A stretch of 64,000 nucleotides of DNA. Source: Doryteuthis pealeii. Its lineage: Eukaryota; Mollusca; Cephalopoda; Myopsida; Loliginidae. Positions 54,318-64,000 of the stretch are shown piece after piece (positions within the stretch are counted from its first letter, which is position 1; every line of letters begins with the position of its first letter). Made by a program: the position numbers and the translations under genes. The notes beneath the pieces are model-generated. The model worked only from the letters and a program-made list of their open reading frames with translations, did not search any database and was not told the DNA's origin. The stretch lies in assembly GCA_023376005.1 (NCBI GenBank), contig CM042145.1, positions 67,335,765 through 67,399,764 on the forward strand, given 5' to 3'.

Positions 54318-54680
54318 TAGTATATATATAATATATATATATAATAATATATATTATATAATATATATATATATATATATAATATATATATATAGTCACA
54401 TACAATTAAACGTCGCGTCTTACCAATGGTTTCGGAACATCACTTTTAGCGTGATTATCCCTCATCAAAACGTTTCTAATGACGGATAATCACCATAAGA
54501 AGTGATGGTTCGCAGAAGCAGTGGTAAACAACTTTTAATTGTATTGTGACTATAAATAAAATAAATAAATACACGCTGCTTACAGAAGTAATTGAGCACT
54601 TTATAAATCATTTCTCCAATAATAATAAACAATAAAAAATAATTATATATATAATATATATTATATATATATATATATAC
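54318..54680. mobile_element. (TA)n-flanked fold-back related to 34821-35106
   Basis: TA arrays 54318-54394 and 54643-54680. GTCACATACAATTAAACGTC through GTTTCGGAACATCACTT pairs imperfectly with AAGTGATGGTTCGCAGAAGC through TAATTGTATTGTGAC (54395-54445 vs 54500-54551). TAATGACGGATAATCACC lies in the loop side, as in 35008-35022. ATTGAGCACTTTATAAATCA with TTTCTCC at 54592-54618 is the inverse of 34880-34906. Confidence 0.75.
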
Positions 54681-55057
54681 TCTTGTAATTTTTTAAGTAA
54701 GCCTGTATATCTGTACTCTTGTTGAAAAAAATAATTGGATTTAATTTGGCTATGGAATTATTGGCGCTTACCTAGGCGAAATGCGGAAAAACGTGGCAAG
54801 AAAGTAATATACTTCGATATAGATGAGGATTTCTAGGATTTACCCGTCGGCCGCACTTGGCATTCTAAACGATAATGGCCTCAGAACAAAAACAGAGCAA
54901 TATTATAACAACAGTTTTTCTTGCTCGAGTCTACATGTCCTATATAATTTGTTAAATTTCAAAATTACTCTAAAGGGATGAAGATCCTTATGTTGGTTGT
55001 TATAGTCAAAACGTTTCAAACGATCCTTCCAATTTTTCATGTGTATATATGCGATTC
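54681..55057. other. Unrecognised interval
   Basis: Nothing identified. Confidence 0.5.
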
Positions 55058-55275
55058 CAATTCCTCGCCACAAGTCCGCGGTGTTGACACAAAGTCAATT
55101 TCTAAGTTGAGTTTAGATTCAGAGTCTTTATTCTCCTAGACTGGATGCATGAGTCTAAAGAACACAGTCCGCCCTTCTATTTACCCATAAATGAGGGGGA
55201 TAACACTTTCCCGAGTGATTGACTGAAGCGAAACTCAAGCAGCTCTATCCAGGATTTGAACTCAAATCAAAGATT
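55058..55275 (-). mobile_element. tRNA-like SINE, family B, diverged
   Basis: CCAATTCCTCGCCACAAGTC, GACACAAAGTCAATTTCTAA, TTCTCCTAGACTGGATGCAT, ACACAGTCCGCCCTTCTATT, ACTTTCCCGAGTGATTG and CTATCCAGGATTTGAACTCA (B box on the minus strand). Confidence 0.65.
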
Positions 55276-55380
55276 TCATTTCCTTTGAGAATACACGTTA
55301 CATCAACCGTTCATTTCTTAAGTAAATGTCGAATGCTGATACTATACAGAGTCACTTTTTATTTACTTAATAGATTGAGT

Positions 55381-55384
<4 letters not shown>

Positions 55385-55436
<52 letters not shown>

Positions 55437-55517
55437 AATATTGTAGTAAATTCGACTATATATATATATAGTTCGGAATTTACTACAATAGATTGCGTAT
55501 TTTAAATATCTTTGTAG

Positions 55518-55592
<75 letters not shown>

Positions 55593-55612
55593 GTGTGGTG
55601 TGTGTGTGTGTG
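55385..55612. repeat. (TA)n arrays, short fold-back and (GT)n array
   Basis: TA 55388-55433 and 55519-55556, GT-rich 55556-55612. Between the TA arrays ATTGTAGTAAATTC and GAATTTACTACAAT (55440-55490) form an inverted pair around a TA core. Confidence 0.85.
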
Positions 55613-55806
55613 ATACCAAGTGTTTCCTTAATAGGATTCAACGAAAACTGAGATCTCAACGTACACATAAAGATTTGCGTATATATCTTACACAATTATT
55701 TATCTATAGTATTATAATGAAATGAATAATTTATTATAGTATTATAAATGAATGAATAAATGGATCCCTTGGGACAAATATATAAATTTATTTCAGCATT
55801 TCATTG

Positions 55807-55816
55807 NNNNNNNNNN
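55807..55816. other. Assembly gap of 10 N
   Basis: Ten N bases. The next feature starts at the gap edge, so its upstream part may be missing or misjoined. Confidence 1.
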
Positions 55817-56440
55817 GCCCGCGTTGTGCACTGAAACATATTCTCAAGGATGCGAGTATGCTCTAAGAAGCTACACGTGGAGACACAATGAAGTCTTCGA
55901 GATTGTTGCGGAGGCGTCGAAGATAGGTTGTGGGACTGCAAATAAAGCTGTTAAATACATAAAAAACCAATACATTTTGTTAAAGAAGGAAACATTTCGA
56001 AATTTTCGCGTAAAACTAGGCACGTGTCGTCTATATTTGATGGCTCCAGCGTCCTGATATTGTCATTTTGTCTGTTAATCAAAAGAAAGTTTTATCGTTG
56101 AATTGACAGTTACATTTGAAGAAATCTTGATTGGGCCCATCAGCGTAAGTTGGAAAAATAGACCTACGTGAACAATGCGTCAGAAACGGATGGATAACAA
56201 ATGTATTTCCCATCGAAGTCTATGCCGTAGATTTATTACAACTCAACGTCGGCATTTTTGTCTAAACTTAGACTTCTCCACCAGACAAGAGAAAATACAT
56301 AAAAAAGATCCAGGAGAAAGCTCTAACCGCATCACAGCGGATATGGCAGTCCTATATTGTGACATCAAACCGACAAAGTCTGGTAGTAACGTGAGATACT
56401 GCTGGCGCGCTCTGGGTTAGTGATAATGATGCTTCGGCCC
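55817..56440 (+). mobile_element. Decayed PD-(D/E)XK nuclease-type ORF of a repetitive element
   Basis: Directly after the gap: PALCTETYSQGCEYALRSY, WRHNEVFEIVAEASKIGCG (about 55880-55935), then in another frame LQRPDIVILSVNQKKVLSL (56040-56096), ELTVTFEE, DWAHQRKLEK (about 56130-56160), and after another shift REQCVRNGWITNVFPIEV (about 56165-56215). RPD..., then E.T, then a Gln/Lys-rich helix follow the order of restriction-like endonuclease domains. I recall closely similar proteins as a large repeated family in octopus annotations, likely a retroelement C-terminus. At least three frameshifts; the zinc-like CPALC start is cut by the gap. Confidence 0.72.
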
Positions 56441-56533
56441 GAAACAATGCCTGAACCCAGAGTCATCATCTGATGAAGGCTTTGTTGGCTGCAATGCTAC
56501 TATGTAAATAGCAGTCATTGTATGAAGATTACA

Positions 56534-56601
<68 letters not shown>

Positions 56602-56740
56602 ATATATATATATAAAGATAAATCTAATGAGTCAGAGTCAGATCTCAGCCCTGAAGAACATTAAGCGAAACTTTTAGTAGTTCTTTGACTCATTATATTT
56701 TATCTTTATTATTTGCTCTACTAGGTATTGAGCCCTTTTT
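56534..56740. mobile_element. (CA)n-(TA)n and fold-back with PLE-end motif
   Basis: CA 56534-56565, TA 56563-56615. AAAGATAAATCTAATGAGTC (56613-56632) pairs with GACTCATTATATTTTATCTTT (56687-56708). The interior has CTCAGCCCTGAAGAACATTA and GCGAAACTTT. ATTTGCTCTACTAGGTATTG with AGCCCTTTTT follows, the shared terminal motif. Confidence 0.75.
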
Positions 56741-56999
56741 ACTTATTAGCTTTAGTCTCCTGGCGGTTTTATATGAATATATATATCTTTATATATATAT
56801 GGCATATAAATTGTTTTTTTCTTTTGGACAAAATATTGTACAATAGACTATTTTTTGTTGTACGATTATCTTGGTCTTTTCTATTTTCAAAAAATTTTTT
56901 TCTCCCCGGTTGATGTTTGTGGTATATTTTTACAATCAAACTATTTGCTGTTTTTTCTCACCGCGGACGATTTACCAATAAGTTTGGTATACTTATTTA

Positions 57000-57000
57000 T

Positions 57001-57053
<53 letters not shown>
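57000..57053. repeat. (TA)n microsatellite
   Basis: TA array with one TAATATA interruption. Confidence 0.95.
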
Positions 57054-57055
<2 letters not shown>

Positions 57056-57522
57056 AAGGTGTGCAAAAAATATGAAACTGTTTACGAAGAGAAATTAACA
57101 ATGAATGAAACAGTAATTTCCTACAAACAGTTCGTCTGGCATTCACACATTTTTGTCTACTCAGTTTTACATTGGTCGAAACACCATCAAGATTGTCTTT
57201 TAATATAATATAAATATTTGATGTGTCGTACGCCTCCAACCTTAATTTCACTTTAGGAAGCATGAAAAATTGCATAGTGAATATAGAGTACGCAGCACTG
57301 CACAATCGGTATTTTCCCCAATAGTGTTGTATACTGGCATAAAATGTCTATATGTTATATAGCAGGTTCTACTTCACGCTTGCTAAATCGTGTATGTAGT
57401 AGCCGTTGCGGGTATATAGGTCATTTAGCGAAGTATGTAGTAGTCAGCTACTACCGACTACTGGACTTCAACAAACAACAGATACGTATGTACAAAGATA
57501 GGACCTTCTTTATTTCTTCGGT
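57054..57522. other. Unrecognised interval with a small palindrome
   Basis: TAGTAGTCAGCTACTACCGACTACTG (57437-57462) folds on itself. On the minus strand GAAATAAAGAAGGTCC (57498-57513) looks like a poly(A) signal of an LTR, but ends were not found. Confidence 0.35.
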
Positions 57523-57903
57523 GTGTGGGTGGTAAAGGCGCAGAGCTTCACAATGAAAATGCCGGCGGCTGGCGAAGAGCGCAGTGTTCACAATGAGTGC
57601 CGAGAGGGCGTTTGCTCACAGGAGACGTGAAGTGTCCTTTTGGCTGCCGGCTGGCATCTCTGTCTGCGGCTCGGATTTTTCGCCTTTATATAGATATACT
57701 ACACCTCCTCATCTTTATCTTTTTGATCTGATAACGGACGTTTGTTATATATTTTCTTTATCTTCCTCCCTGCTTCCTTGACCGGAAAGCCTTGCTTTTG
57801 TTTTCCCTTTTTTTAATATATATTTTATAGATCTCTTTGTCTTTTTGCGGAACTTCCGTCTTCCAGGCGAGGACAATAAAACACAAACATTACTGTGTTA
57901 CAC
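57523..57903 (+). mobile_element. LTR-like segment (ends uncertain)
   Basis: GC-richer U3-like start, TATA-like CGCCTTTATATAGATA at about 57681, pyrimidine-rich middle, GGACAATAAAACAC (AATAAA) at about 57868-57885 and a GTGTTACA end at about 57903. CCCTTGGACGAACTGG follows and could be a primer-binding site. No target duplication or second LTR seen. Confidence 0.4.
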
Positions 57904-60900
57904 CCTTGGACGAACTGGGAGTCTCGTTACGTCTTTACTGCATTACTTTGCACATTCGCTGCACGTTATAGCATAACTTTACTGGCCGTCATGTTGTGAT
58001 CGTCTGCTAGCTTGACCCTCACTTGTGCCCGTGACAAACACCCCGGTGAGCCTCCCCGAAAAGGGAACAAAAAATCAAACATCAAGAGTGATAAACAAAC
58101 AAAAGAAAACCAGACAAAACAGAGTAGGGTTCACATTCAAAAATGGTCAGAGAGGTGGTGTGTACTCGCATTCATTCGTCCAGTATTCCCATCTTCTACT
58201 ATCTCATTTCTACTCTGTACTGTCGAGATGTAGGGAACGCCCCCTGTCTCTTTAAGGAGTTCTGCTGAAGTTGACTTTTACTCTCCAAGTCCTGTGTTCC
58301 GACTCCCTGCTCGAGTGCTCGGCCCTCACCAACTAACTCAAAATTAAACTCAACTCAAACTCTACTCACTGCCTGGGTTCAAAACTAAAACTGAACTAAC
58401 TGGAGCTTTGGCTGTATACATATGTAAAACTTCACCACCCTTTGCTCGGCACTTAATCTCATCCCAGACTTCCGGCTTTACAATAATAATCAAAGTCCAT
58501 GTAACTATCGCCTACTCAAAATAAATATTTGAACAACAAATAAACAGAAATAAATCATCCCAGATTGTATATCAGATATCTCTTTTTATTATTTTTTGGA
58601 TTATGTACCTCTTAACCATATCACACATGTATACACCATGATCCACTATCTATCTACACACGGATATATATGTATAAACATACATGTACCTATTGGGGTC
58701 TAATACTACTTACTACTTATTTATAAACTAACTAGTACACCTTTATATATATATACACAACACACTTGCATGCCCCAATTGCATTCTGCACCGATGCATT
58801 GTATCACACTGACATATTCATATCGAAAATCCAGACGTGGTTTCACATCATACTATGTCTAGCCATCATCATTTTATTACATAATTCTTTTAGCATACAT
58901 GTACTTATCATCTAATTTGAAAAAAAAAAAGATTAAATCTTCAATCTTGATACAGTGATCATACCTTTATTTCTCTTGATAAGCATTTTTTTTCAGATTT
59001 TCAAATTTTCTTCTGTTTCATACCCTGTTCAGCCAAATATGGGTCTGCGTAAAAAAGATTATTTTGCGCCAATCACCCGAGTAGGTGACCTTCCGCAAAG
59101 AAAATCAGCATTAGACCATCCTGAACCCTAATCTTACATCATGAAATGCATCAAGACAAAGTTAATTTTCTTTTGACATCATGTTAGCAAAATATATTTT
59201 TTACTAGACCAACTGTAAAACGAATGTGTTTCCCTTTATAGCAGCAGTCCATGATGTATTGATGCTCCTGTTGATGAAGGAGAGAATGATTCTATTAAGC
59301 ATATAGTTACTAAATATTCCAGTAATTTCAAATCTTTTACTGTTCTATTATCTCAATATATATGACAATGATTTATATCTATCTGTATTACTCGAAATAT
59401 ATTTTGCCAATTTTGTGTCTATATCAGCTCCATCTTCCTAGAAAATCTCCACATTCTATCTAAATCTTATCTAATCTATCTATCTATCTATTGCTTTTCC
59501 GTACCTAATTCTTCCCTTATTCTTCATTGTTCCTTTTCCCTCTAATACTTGGCCTCTTCTACCCTTCTAATCAAAGTGGTTGCTGGGCTTGCTGCACTTT
59601 TAAACCGACATAGATACATTCTTCAGTGAAGTTTATACTTTCTCCATCTCTCTTCTTTTTCTTCTCACTCTGATCTTTACTGATTCGAAGACATCATACC
59701 CGGTCTAACCGTTATTATCTTCCCGTTCCACTGATTTTCTTTTTCACTTTTTTTTTTCAAATTCCTACTTTCGCGTTTCTTAAATAAGCTATCTCACGGG
59801 CACGCGCACACACGTGATTTTAAGAATGTTTATGGTTTACGTGTGTTAGTCATGTTCGTGACGTCTTAGTTTGATTTATTTTACTTGTGAATATGTTTTT
59901 TTCTAATTTCATGTATTTTATGATTCGATTTCCAAGGTTTTCTATGTGTATATATGGGTATGTAAATGTTCTTATGTTTTTTAAAAAGTATTTTGATATA
60001 TGTATAAAATTATTTGCATTATTACATTTGAATATGATTTATATTTTCTATTCAGTAGTTTGTTCCGATTTTTGAATTTTACTATTGCTATTTTTCCCAC
60101 CAGAAAAAGATGGCATTTGTTCTTTTTTAATCCTGTTTAGGTTTTTGACATTTTTCTTTTAGTTTCCAGAAATGTTTAGAAAGTTGTTTTTGTTTTTATT
60201 TTTCATTCATAAAGGATTGTCTGTAATAGTATAAGCGAAATTTACAAGGCGTGCTAGTGCTGCCGAAATAGATAATTCTTCCTCAATTCTTTCTTTTATG
60301 AATATTTGTGCCAGTTATACATCATTTTACCCCGAGGTCAAGCACCTGTAGATTTGATAACGTGTGGCTGAAAGAAAAAGGTTTTAAAACAATGTGTAAA
60401 CTGAAAGAAATAGGAAAACTAATGATTTTGAATCCTTAATTGATCGGCTGAAAAATGTCATTTGACCTGGAAGAGGCAAAGGAAAATTTAGTTAATTTAA
60501 TTTAGAAAAGTTACTTTTTTTTTTTTTTTGAGAACCACACAGTCAAACCTGTTTTGTGTTGAGAAGCCTTCAAAGGAACTTCAACAGAAATGAAGATGAA
60601 AATAATTTTTCCTCCATATGGATTTATGAAATTGACGTTAGAAATCGCCAGAAAAATCTTAATCAATTTAAAATATTAGGTAATATACGTGTGAATCAAA
60701 ATATGAAATGTGCGCTGATCAATTTCTTTCATCACACAGGAATGATTATCGACAACTTTTAAGTTTGGCACGGAAGCGACCACAAACCAAACTTACTCAT
60801 AATGTTACTAATCAAGGGAATCAACCGCAATTGAGTCAGAATTTCCTATCAATATTTAGTTAAATTGTCTGTGTGAGGCTATTCACTTATTTATGTACAT

Positions 60901-61519
60901 TTACACATTGCGCCTAATGTACAATGATCATTAAAAAAAAGACCGATACCCCAAATTCTAATTATACAACGTGGAAGTCGAGAAATATAATAAGAATAAA
61001 ATAAACAAATGAAATAAAGAACGTTTAAAAAATAACACAGTAAAACATGCATCTTTGAGATTGTAAAAACCTGTAATCTATTAAATTAAAAAAAACGGTA
61101 TCTACAAGGGAATTTAGAGGAAGAAAAAACGCTAATATTTGAAAATATTATATTAAAGCTTTAATCACGTAATAGAAAAAGGGGAAAATAATAATATTGC
61201 CAGAATGAAAATAAAAGAAAATGAGAAACATGAGTGAGCGCCAAGGAGGAAAACTATAAAGACACGGAAAACAAAACAAACAACAAATATTGGGCAATGG
61301 CTGGTGCGGATGACAATAAAATAAGATACACTTCGTTATATTGTTTCCATTTGAATGAATGCCTAACTGCATTTTTGTGGTATGCACATGCACAGTACTT
61401 ATGGAGAAAGAATTAAACTCATATGATGTGTGCACTTTTTGATTAACGTTCTCATAAATAGATTATGACTCTTATTTCACACCTCTGAACAAGTTAAAAT
61501 AACACATGCAGTCAAAAAA
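57904..61519. other. Long AT-rich interval of about 3.6 kb with little that is recognisable
   Basis: 58226 onward starts with GTAGGGAACGCCCCCTGTCT and may be another LTR edge. A CAAACTCAACTC-like stretch lies near 58340-58400. 60556-60762 is a 68-codon open frame rich in Asn with no domain. T/A runs lie at about 58920 and 60514. No convincing coding, SINE or LINE remnant. Confidence 0.45.
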
Positions 61520-61985
61520 ATGCACCGACCTGTCGGCTGGGGCGTTAGAATGCACCGACTGCAACTCTACAGAGGGGTAAGATTACCCCAATGGGGCCAC
61601 CTGTTGGCCGTGGGTGGTGACTCGTGATGTTTAAGGACGAAGTCTTGGTGGATCAGCAGTCCATGACATGCAACACTCCACTTAGAACCTTACTTAGGCG
61701 AGACGGGCAGTCGGAGAGGCCCCCTTCGATCAATCGGCTGGTCACGTCAAGCCCTAGCACCTATATGATTTTCCCAACCCTATTGCCCTTATGGCAAGCC
61801 CCAACCCCTTTTTATCATATGGGTGCTAGAAGGCGGTGGCTGCAGGTCTACATGTCCTGGTAATGGCGTTAAACTCTATCTGATGGTGAGGTTCCAGTTC
61901 TGGAGGTTTGGGGAATGTGGAGCACCCCTTCATCACCATTGCTCCCTCGTCTACTATGACCCAGAGTGGTGTTATGTAATCGCCC
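61520..61985 (-). mobile_element. Dispersed repeat family C, long minus-strand copy
   Basis: Blocks in reverse order of 15213-15710: GAATGCACCGACTGCAACTC, GAGGGGTAAGATTACC, CATGACATGCAACACTCCAC, GGCTGGTCACGTCAAGCCCT, GCAAGCCCCAACCCCTTTTT, TATCATATGGGTGCTAGAAG, AACTCTATCTGATGGTGAGG, TCCAGTTCTGGAGGTTTGGG, ATGACCCAGAGTGGTG. GC content and conservation make it the youngest-looking copy together with 15213. Confidence 0.7.
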
Positions 61986-62213
61986 CTTCAGCACCTATAT
62001 TTGTGGCCTTGTGCCAGACTTGGAAAAGAACCTTTGGAAAAATGTACTACCGATTATCTTGAGTTGCTGGGTGGTCTTTGAAGAATCACCGAAAAAGGTA
62101 GTTAGGATAGATAACATCTCTTTAACGAGAGAAAGCAGACGATAAGTCTGGGATTAAGGAAAAAACAGTCTTCTGGACTCCAAGAAGCCTTTGATGTTTA
62201 GGTTAGTGAACTT

Positions 62214-62652
62214 TGTGTGACCAGAGAGATTGGAACAAAATAGAAAGAATCGAAAGGTCTCGGACGTTCTAGGGTGGAACCTTCTGGAGGATTGTTTGGA
62301 AATACTATTTAAGACCCGCGAACAGGATCACAAGAGGTCAGTTAGTTGGGTTGGAGTCTGCGAGCAGAGCAGTTGGTTTGCGCCCGCGTTCGGAGGAGGA
62401 GAGCCAGGCAGAAATCGGGCCAGTGATCGTATGGAACTGTAGTCGCTAAGGACGATAAGGAGAGGCTGAGAAAAGCTTGTTCACCGAGAAGTTTACTAAG
62501 GACTAAAAACTCGCAGTTGAATCCAGTTAAAATACACCTCTTGCTAAGACAGATTATTCGGGGCTCTCTCTCTCTCAAAAGTTAGAAGAAGTTTGAAACA
62601 TAATAAAACTTTGAGAAGTAAAAACCTGGTGTTGTTGTCTGCTCTATTTACA
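62214..62652 (+). mobile_element. Probable 5' LTR of the retrotransposon at the right edge (ends uncertain)
   Basis: Candidate ends TGTGTGACC (62214) and TTTACA (62652). TATA-like ATACTATTTAAGACC at about 62301. A GC-richer R/leader-like region with GTCAGTTAGTTGGG follows, then ACATAATAAAACTTTG (AATAAA) at about 62598, then a GT-rich CCTGGTGTTGTTGTCTGC. This order (TATA, about 300 bp, AATAAA, GT-rich) is LTR-like. Because the 3' LTR is outside the window, the limits cannot be fixed by comparison; the U5 could reach 63050. Confidence 0.5.
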
Positions 62653-63563
62653 ACGAAAGAAATCATTTTATGAATGGACTCACGATACAAACAAGATAGT
62701 AAAAGTCACTATCGCAAAGAAATCGTACTCATGAATGAAAGTCATTAAAGTGTAAACTTGTCAACACGTCAATTGGCCGTAACGAAGGAGCACGCGGCGT
62801 GCGTAAACGTGATACCTTTCCTTGACCATAAACAAAAGAAGGGAGGAAGAATTTTGGGCTAGCTAAGACTGACTGCTAGACCTAGACCCGTGTCAGTTAT
62901 AAACAAACTGCTGTGCGTACGAATATACGAGTAGTAGTGCCGAAGAAGGAAAGGCACTAAGGTTATACACGAACTGGGTCCCGTACGTAACAGATCCCTA
63001 ATTGAAAGCCAACGTAACATATAGCTAATTAAGGCCGCCACGTAACATATTGCGATTTGGTGCCTGTGAACCACGAAAGTTCCCGCAAGGACTTGTAAGA
63101 ACCTGGTTGCCACAAAACACAACGTAGGGACGAGACAGATCGGCCGGAATTTTTTTTTACGGAAAATAAACGTAAAAGAAAGAGAAAAGAAAAACACCAA
63201 ACAGAAGAAGAAAAAACAAAAAAACAACGTAAACTTGGATTCCCGAAAATAATAAAAACAAAGAAGGAACAAGAAACAAAAGGACTCACTAGACTTGAAA
63301 AAAAACTTTCTATAAACTTTGAAAATACAAAAAGAAAAAAAAAAGAAAAAAAGACGTTTATTACGGACCTAAAAACAAAAAAAAAGAACAAAAAAAAAAA
63401 AAAAGAAGTCAAAATTGTAACAAAGGACATTTTGTTAAAAGGAAAGAGAAGAAAACTTGAACTTTTTACAACTATACGTAAGTACAACTTCCCACTTATT
63501 TTTTTTTTGGCCATTTTCTTTTCTTTTCGCTCTCTTGTTTGTTTGATACTTGTTAAATATTAT
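62653..63563 (+). other. Untranslated leader between LTR and Gag ORF
   Basis: No ATG-initiated frame of note on the plus strand. GGAGCACGCGGCGTGCG at about 62785 is a hairpin. GATTTGGTGCCTGTGAACCA at 63055 resembles the TTGGTGCCGTGACC motif that follows the 5' LTR in many animal Ty3/gypsy elements. 63140-63480 is strongly A-rich with runs of AAAAAC/AAAGAA. Minus-strand frames here are Phe-rich artefacts of that composition. Confidence 0.45.
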
Positions 63564-64000
63564 ATGATGGAATCACAATTTAGTGACTTACTTCAGGCAC
63601 TGAAAGTTGAATTAATAAATACTGCAGAATCACTGTCAAATACATTGAAAAGTGATTTTTTCTTGCAGCAGATTGCACCGTTAGTTAGTAAGGACGAAAG
63701 TAAATTTGAGGTATGGCTCCAAAGTATGGAGAAATATTTTACTTTGATAGATGTTAAAGAAATGGATAAATGTAGGGTAGTACTCATGACCACGGGAGGA
63801 GAAATAGGAAATTTCATATACAAAATTATAGAAGACAAAAAGGATATATCATGGTTAGGATTGACACAGGTAATTAGGGAATATATTGGGGTCACCCACT
63901 ACGCACATTATTATTTTCGTAAATTAGTGAATATTAAACAGTACAGACAGGAGAATGTGCAGAATTACATGTTAAGAATAACAAAACTGATAGATCAGGC
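63564..64000 (+). CDS. Gag-like protein of an LTR retrotransposon (Ty3/gypsy type), partial, runs off the window
   Basis: Open frame of 145 codons from ATG at 63564 (a second ATG follows at once) with no stop before the window end. Composition is protein-like and unlike the surrounding simple repeats. Residues 1-43 form a helical, acidic start. 44-59 is KDESKFEVWLQSMEKYF, matching the F..W....E.YF start of the retrotransposon Gag capsid domain. Residues 95-115 hold the ISWLGLTQVIREYIG segment (the usual tW..l...l...F/Y). The last part, FRKLVNIKQYRQENVQNYML, matches the L..l.Q...E.V..Y..r segment. Gag forms the capsid around the element's RNA; protease and RT would lie downstream outside the window. 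An LTR-like segment and leader precede it. The intact frame suggests a young copy. Family is inferred from motif order only. Confidence 0.78.
   Translation, partial: MMESQFSDLLQALKVELINTAESLSNTLKSDFFLQQIAPLVSKDESKFEVWLQSMEKYFTLIDVKEMDKCRVVLMTTGGEIGNFIYKIIEDKKDISWLGLTQVIREYIGVTHYAHYYFRKLVNIKQYRQENVQNYMLRITKLIDQ

Noticed and set aside
57437..57462. Riboswitch or regulatory hairpin
   Set aside because: A simple short palindrome with no gene context.
63029..63514. 161-codon minus-strand frame
   Set aside because: Phe-rich artefact of the A-rich leader upstream of the Gag ORF.

Overview
The window looks like gene-poor nuclear DNA of a cephalopod mollusc, most likely an octopus. The reasons are a very AT-rich background, dense (TA)n, (CA)n, (GA)n and (TAA)n arrays, tRNA-derived SINEs in many copies, and decayed retroelements of types I associate with octopus genomes. 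This is an inference from pattern recognition; no marker gene proves it. I find no intact host gene, true tRNA or rRNA, or CRISPR array. One 61-bp stretch has the form of an internal exon. The only clean, open coding region is a Gag-like ORF that runs off the right edge.

Layout. 1-335: GIY-YIG remnant of a Penelope-like element (PLE). 0.5-2.3 kb: 5'-truncated copies of an RLE (restriction-like endonuclease) LINE, separated by TAA arrays. 2.3-5.7 kb: a longer, older RLE LINE broken by a tRNA-SINE, a second SINE, a 250-bp structured insertion with a 19-bp target duplication, and a long palindrome. 6-9.4 kb: microsatellite-flanked fold-backs, SINEs and LINE 3' fragments. 9.6-13.1 kb: a GA-rich minisatellite, then a polypurine tract. 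13.3-16.2 kb: SINEs, a solo LTR with a 4-bp target duplication, and dispersed repeats. 16-24 kb: mostly unrecognised sequence with fold-backs and CA/TA arrays. 24.2-31.5 kb: three PLE coding remnants, a Helitron and an RLE LINE. 32-41 kb: SINEs, two Helitrons and large inverted repeats. 42-43.5 kb: three RLE LINE copies in TAA arrays. 45.4-47.9 kb: a polypyrimidine tract. 50.4-51.7 kb: two more RLE LINE copies. 52-57 kb: fold-backs, a 10-N gap and a decayed PD-(D/E)XK nuclease ORF. 58-61.5 kb: little I can identify. 62.2-64 kb: the 5' end of an LTR retrotransposon.

How the parts relate. Nearly all recognisable sequence belongs to interacting mobile elements. The RLE LINE appears to insert into, and seed, TAA arrays. 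The PLE remnants share terminal motifs with the (TA)n-flanked fold-backs, suggesting these are PLE termini. Helitron copies keep A|T insertion junctions. LINE and SINE tails seed further simple repeats. Boundaries are read by eye and are good to roughly 5-30 bp unless exact junctions are stated.
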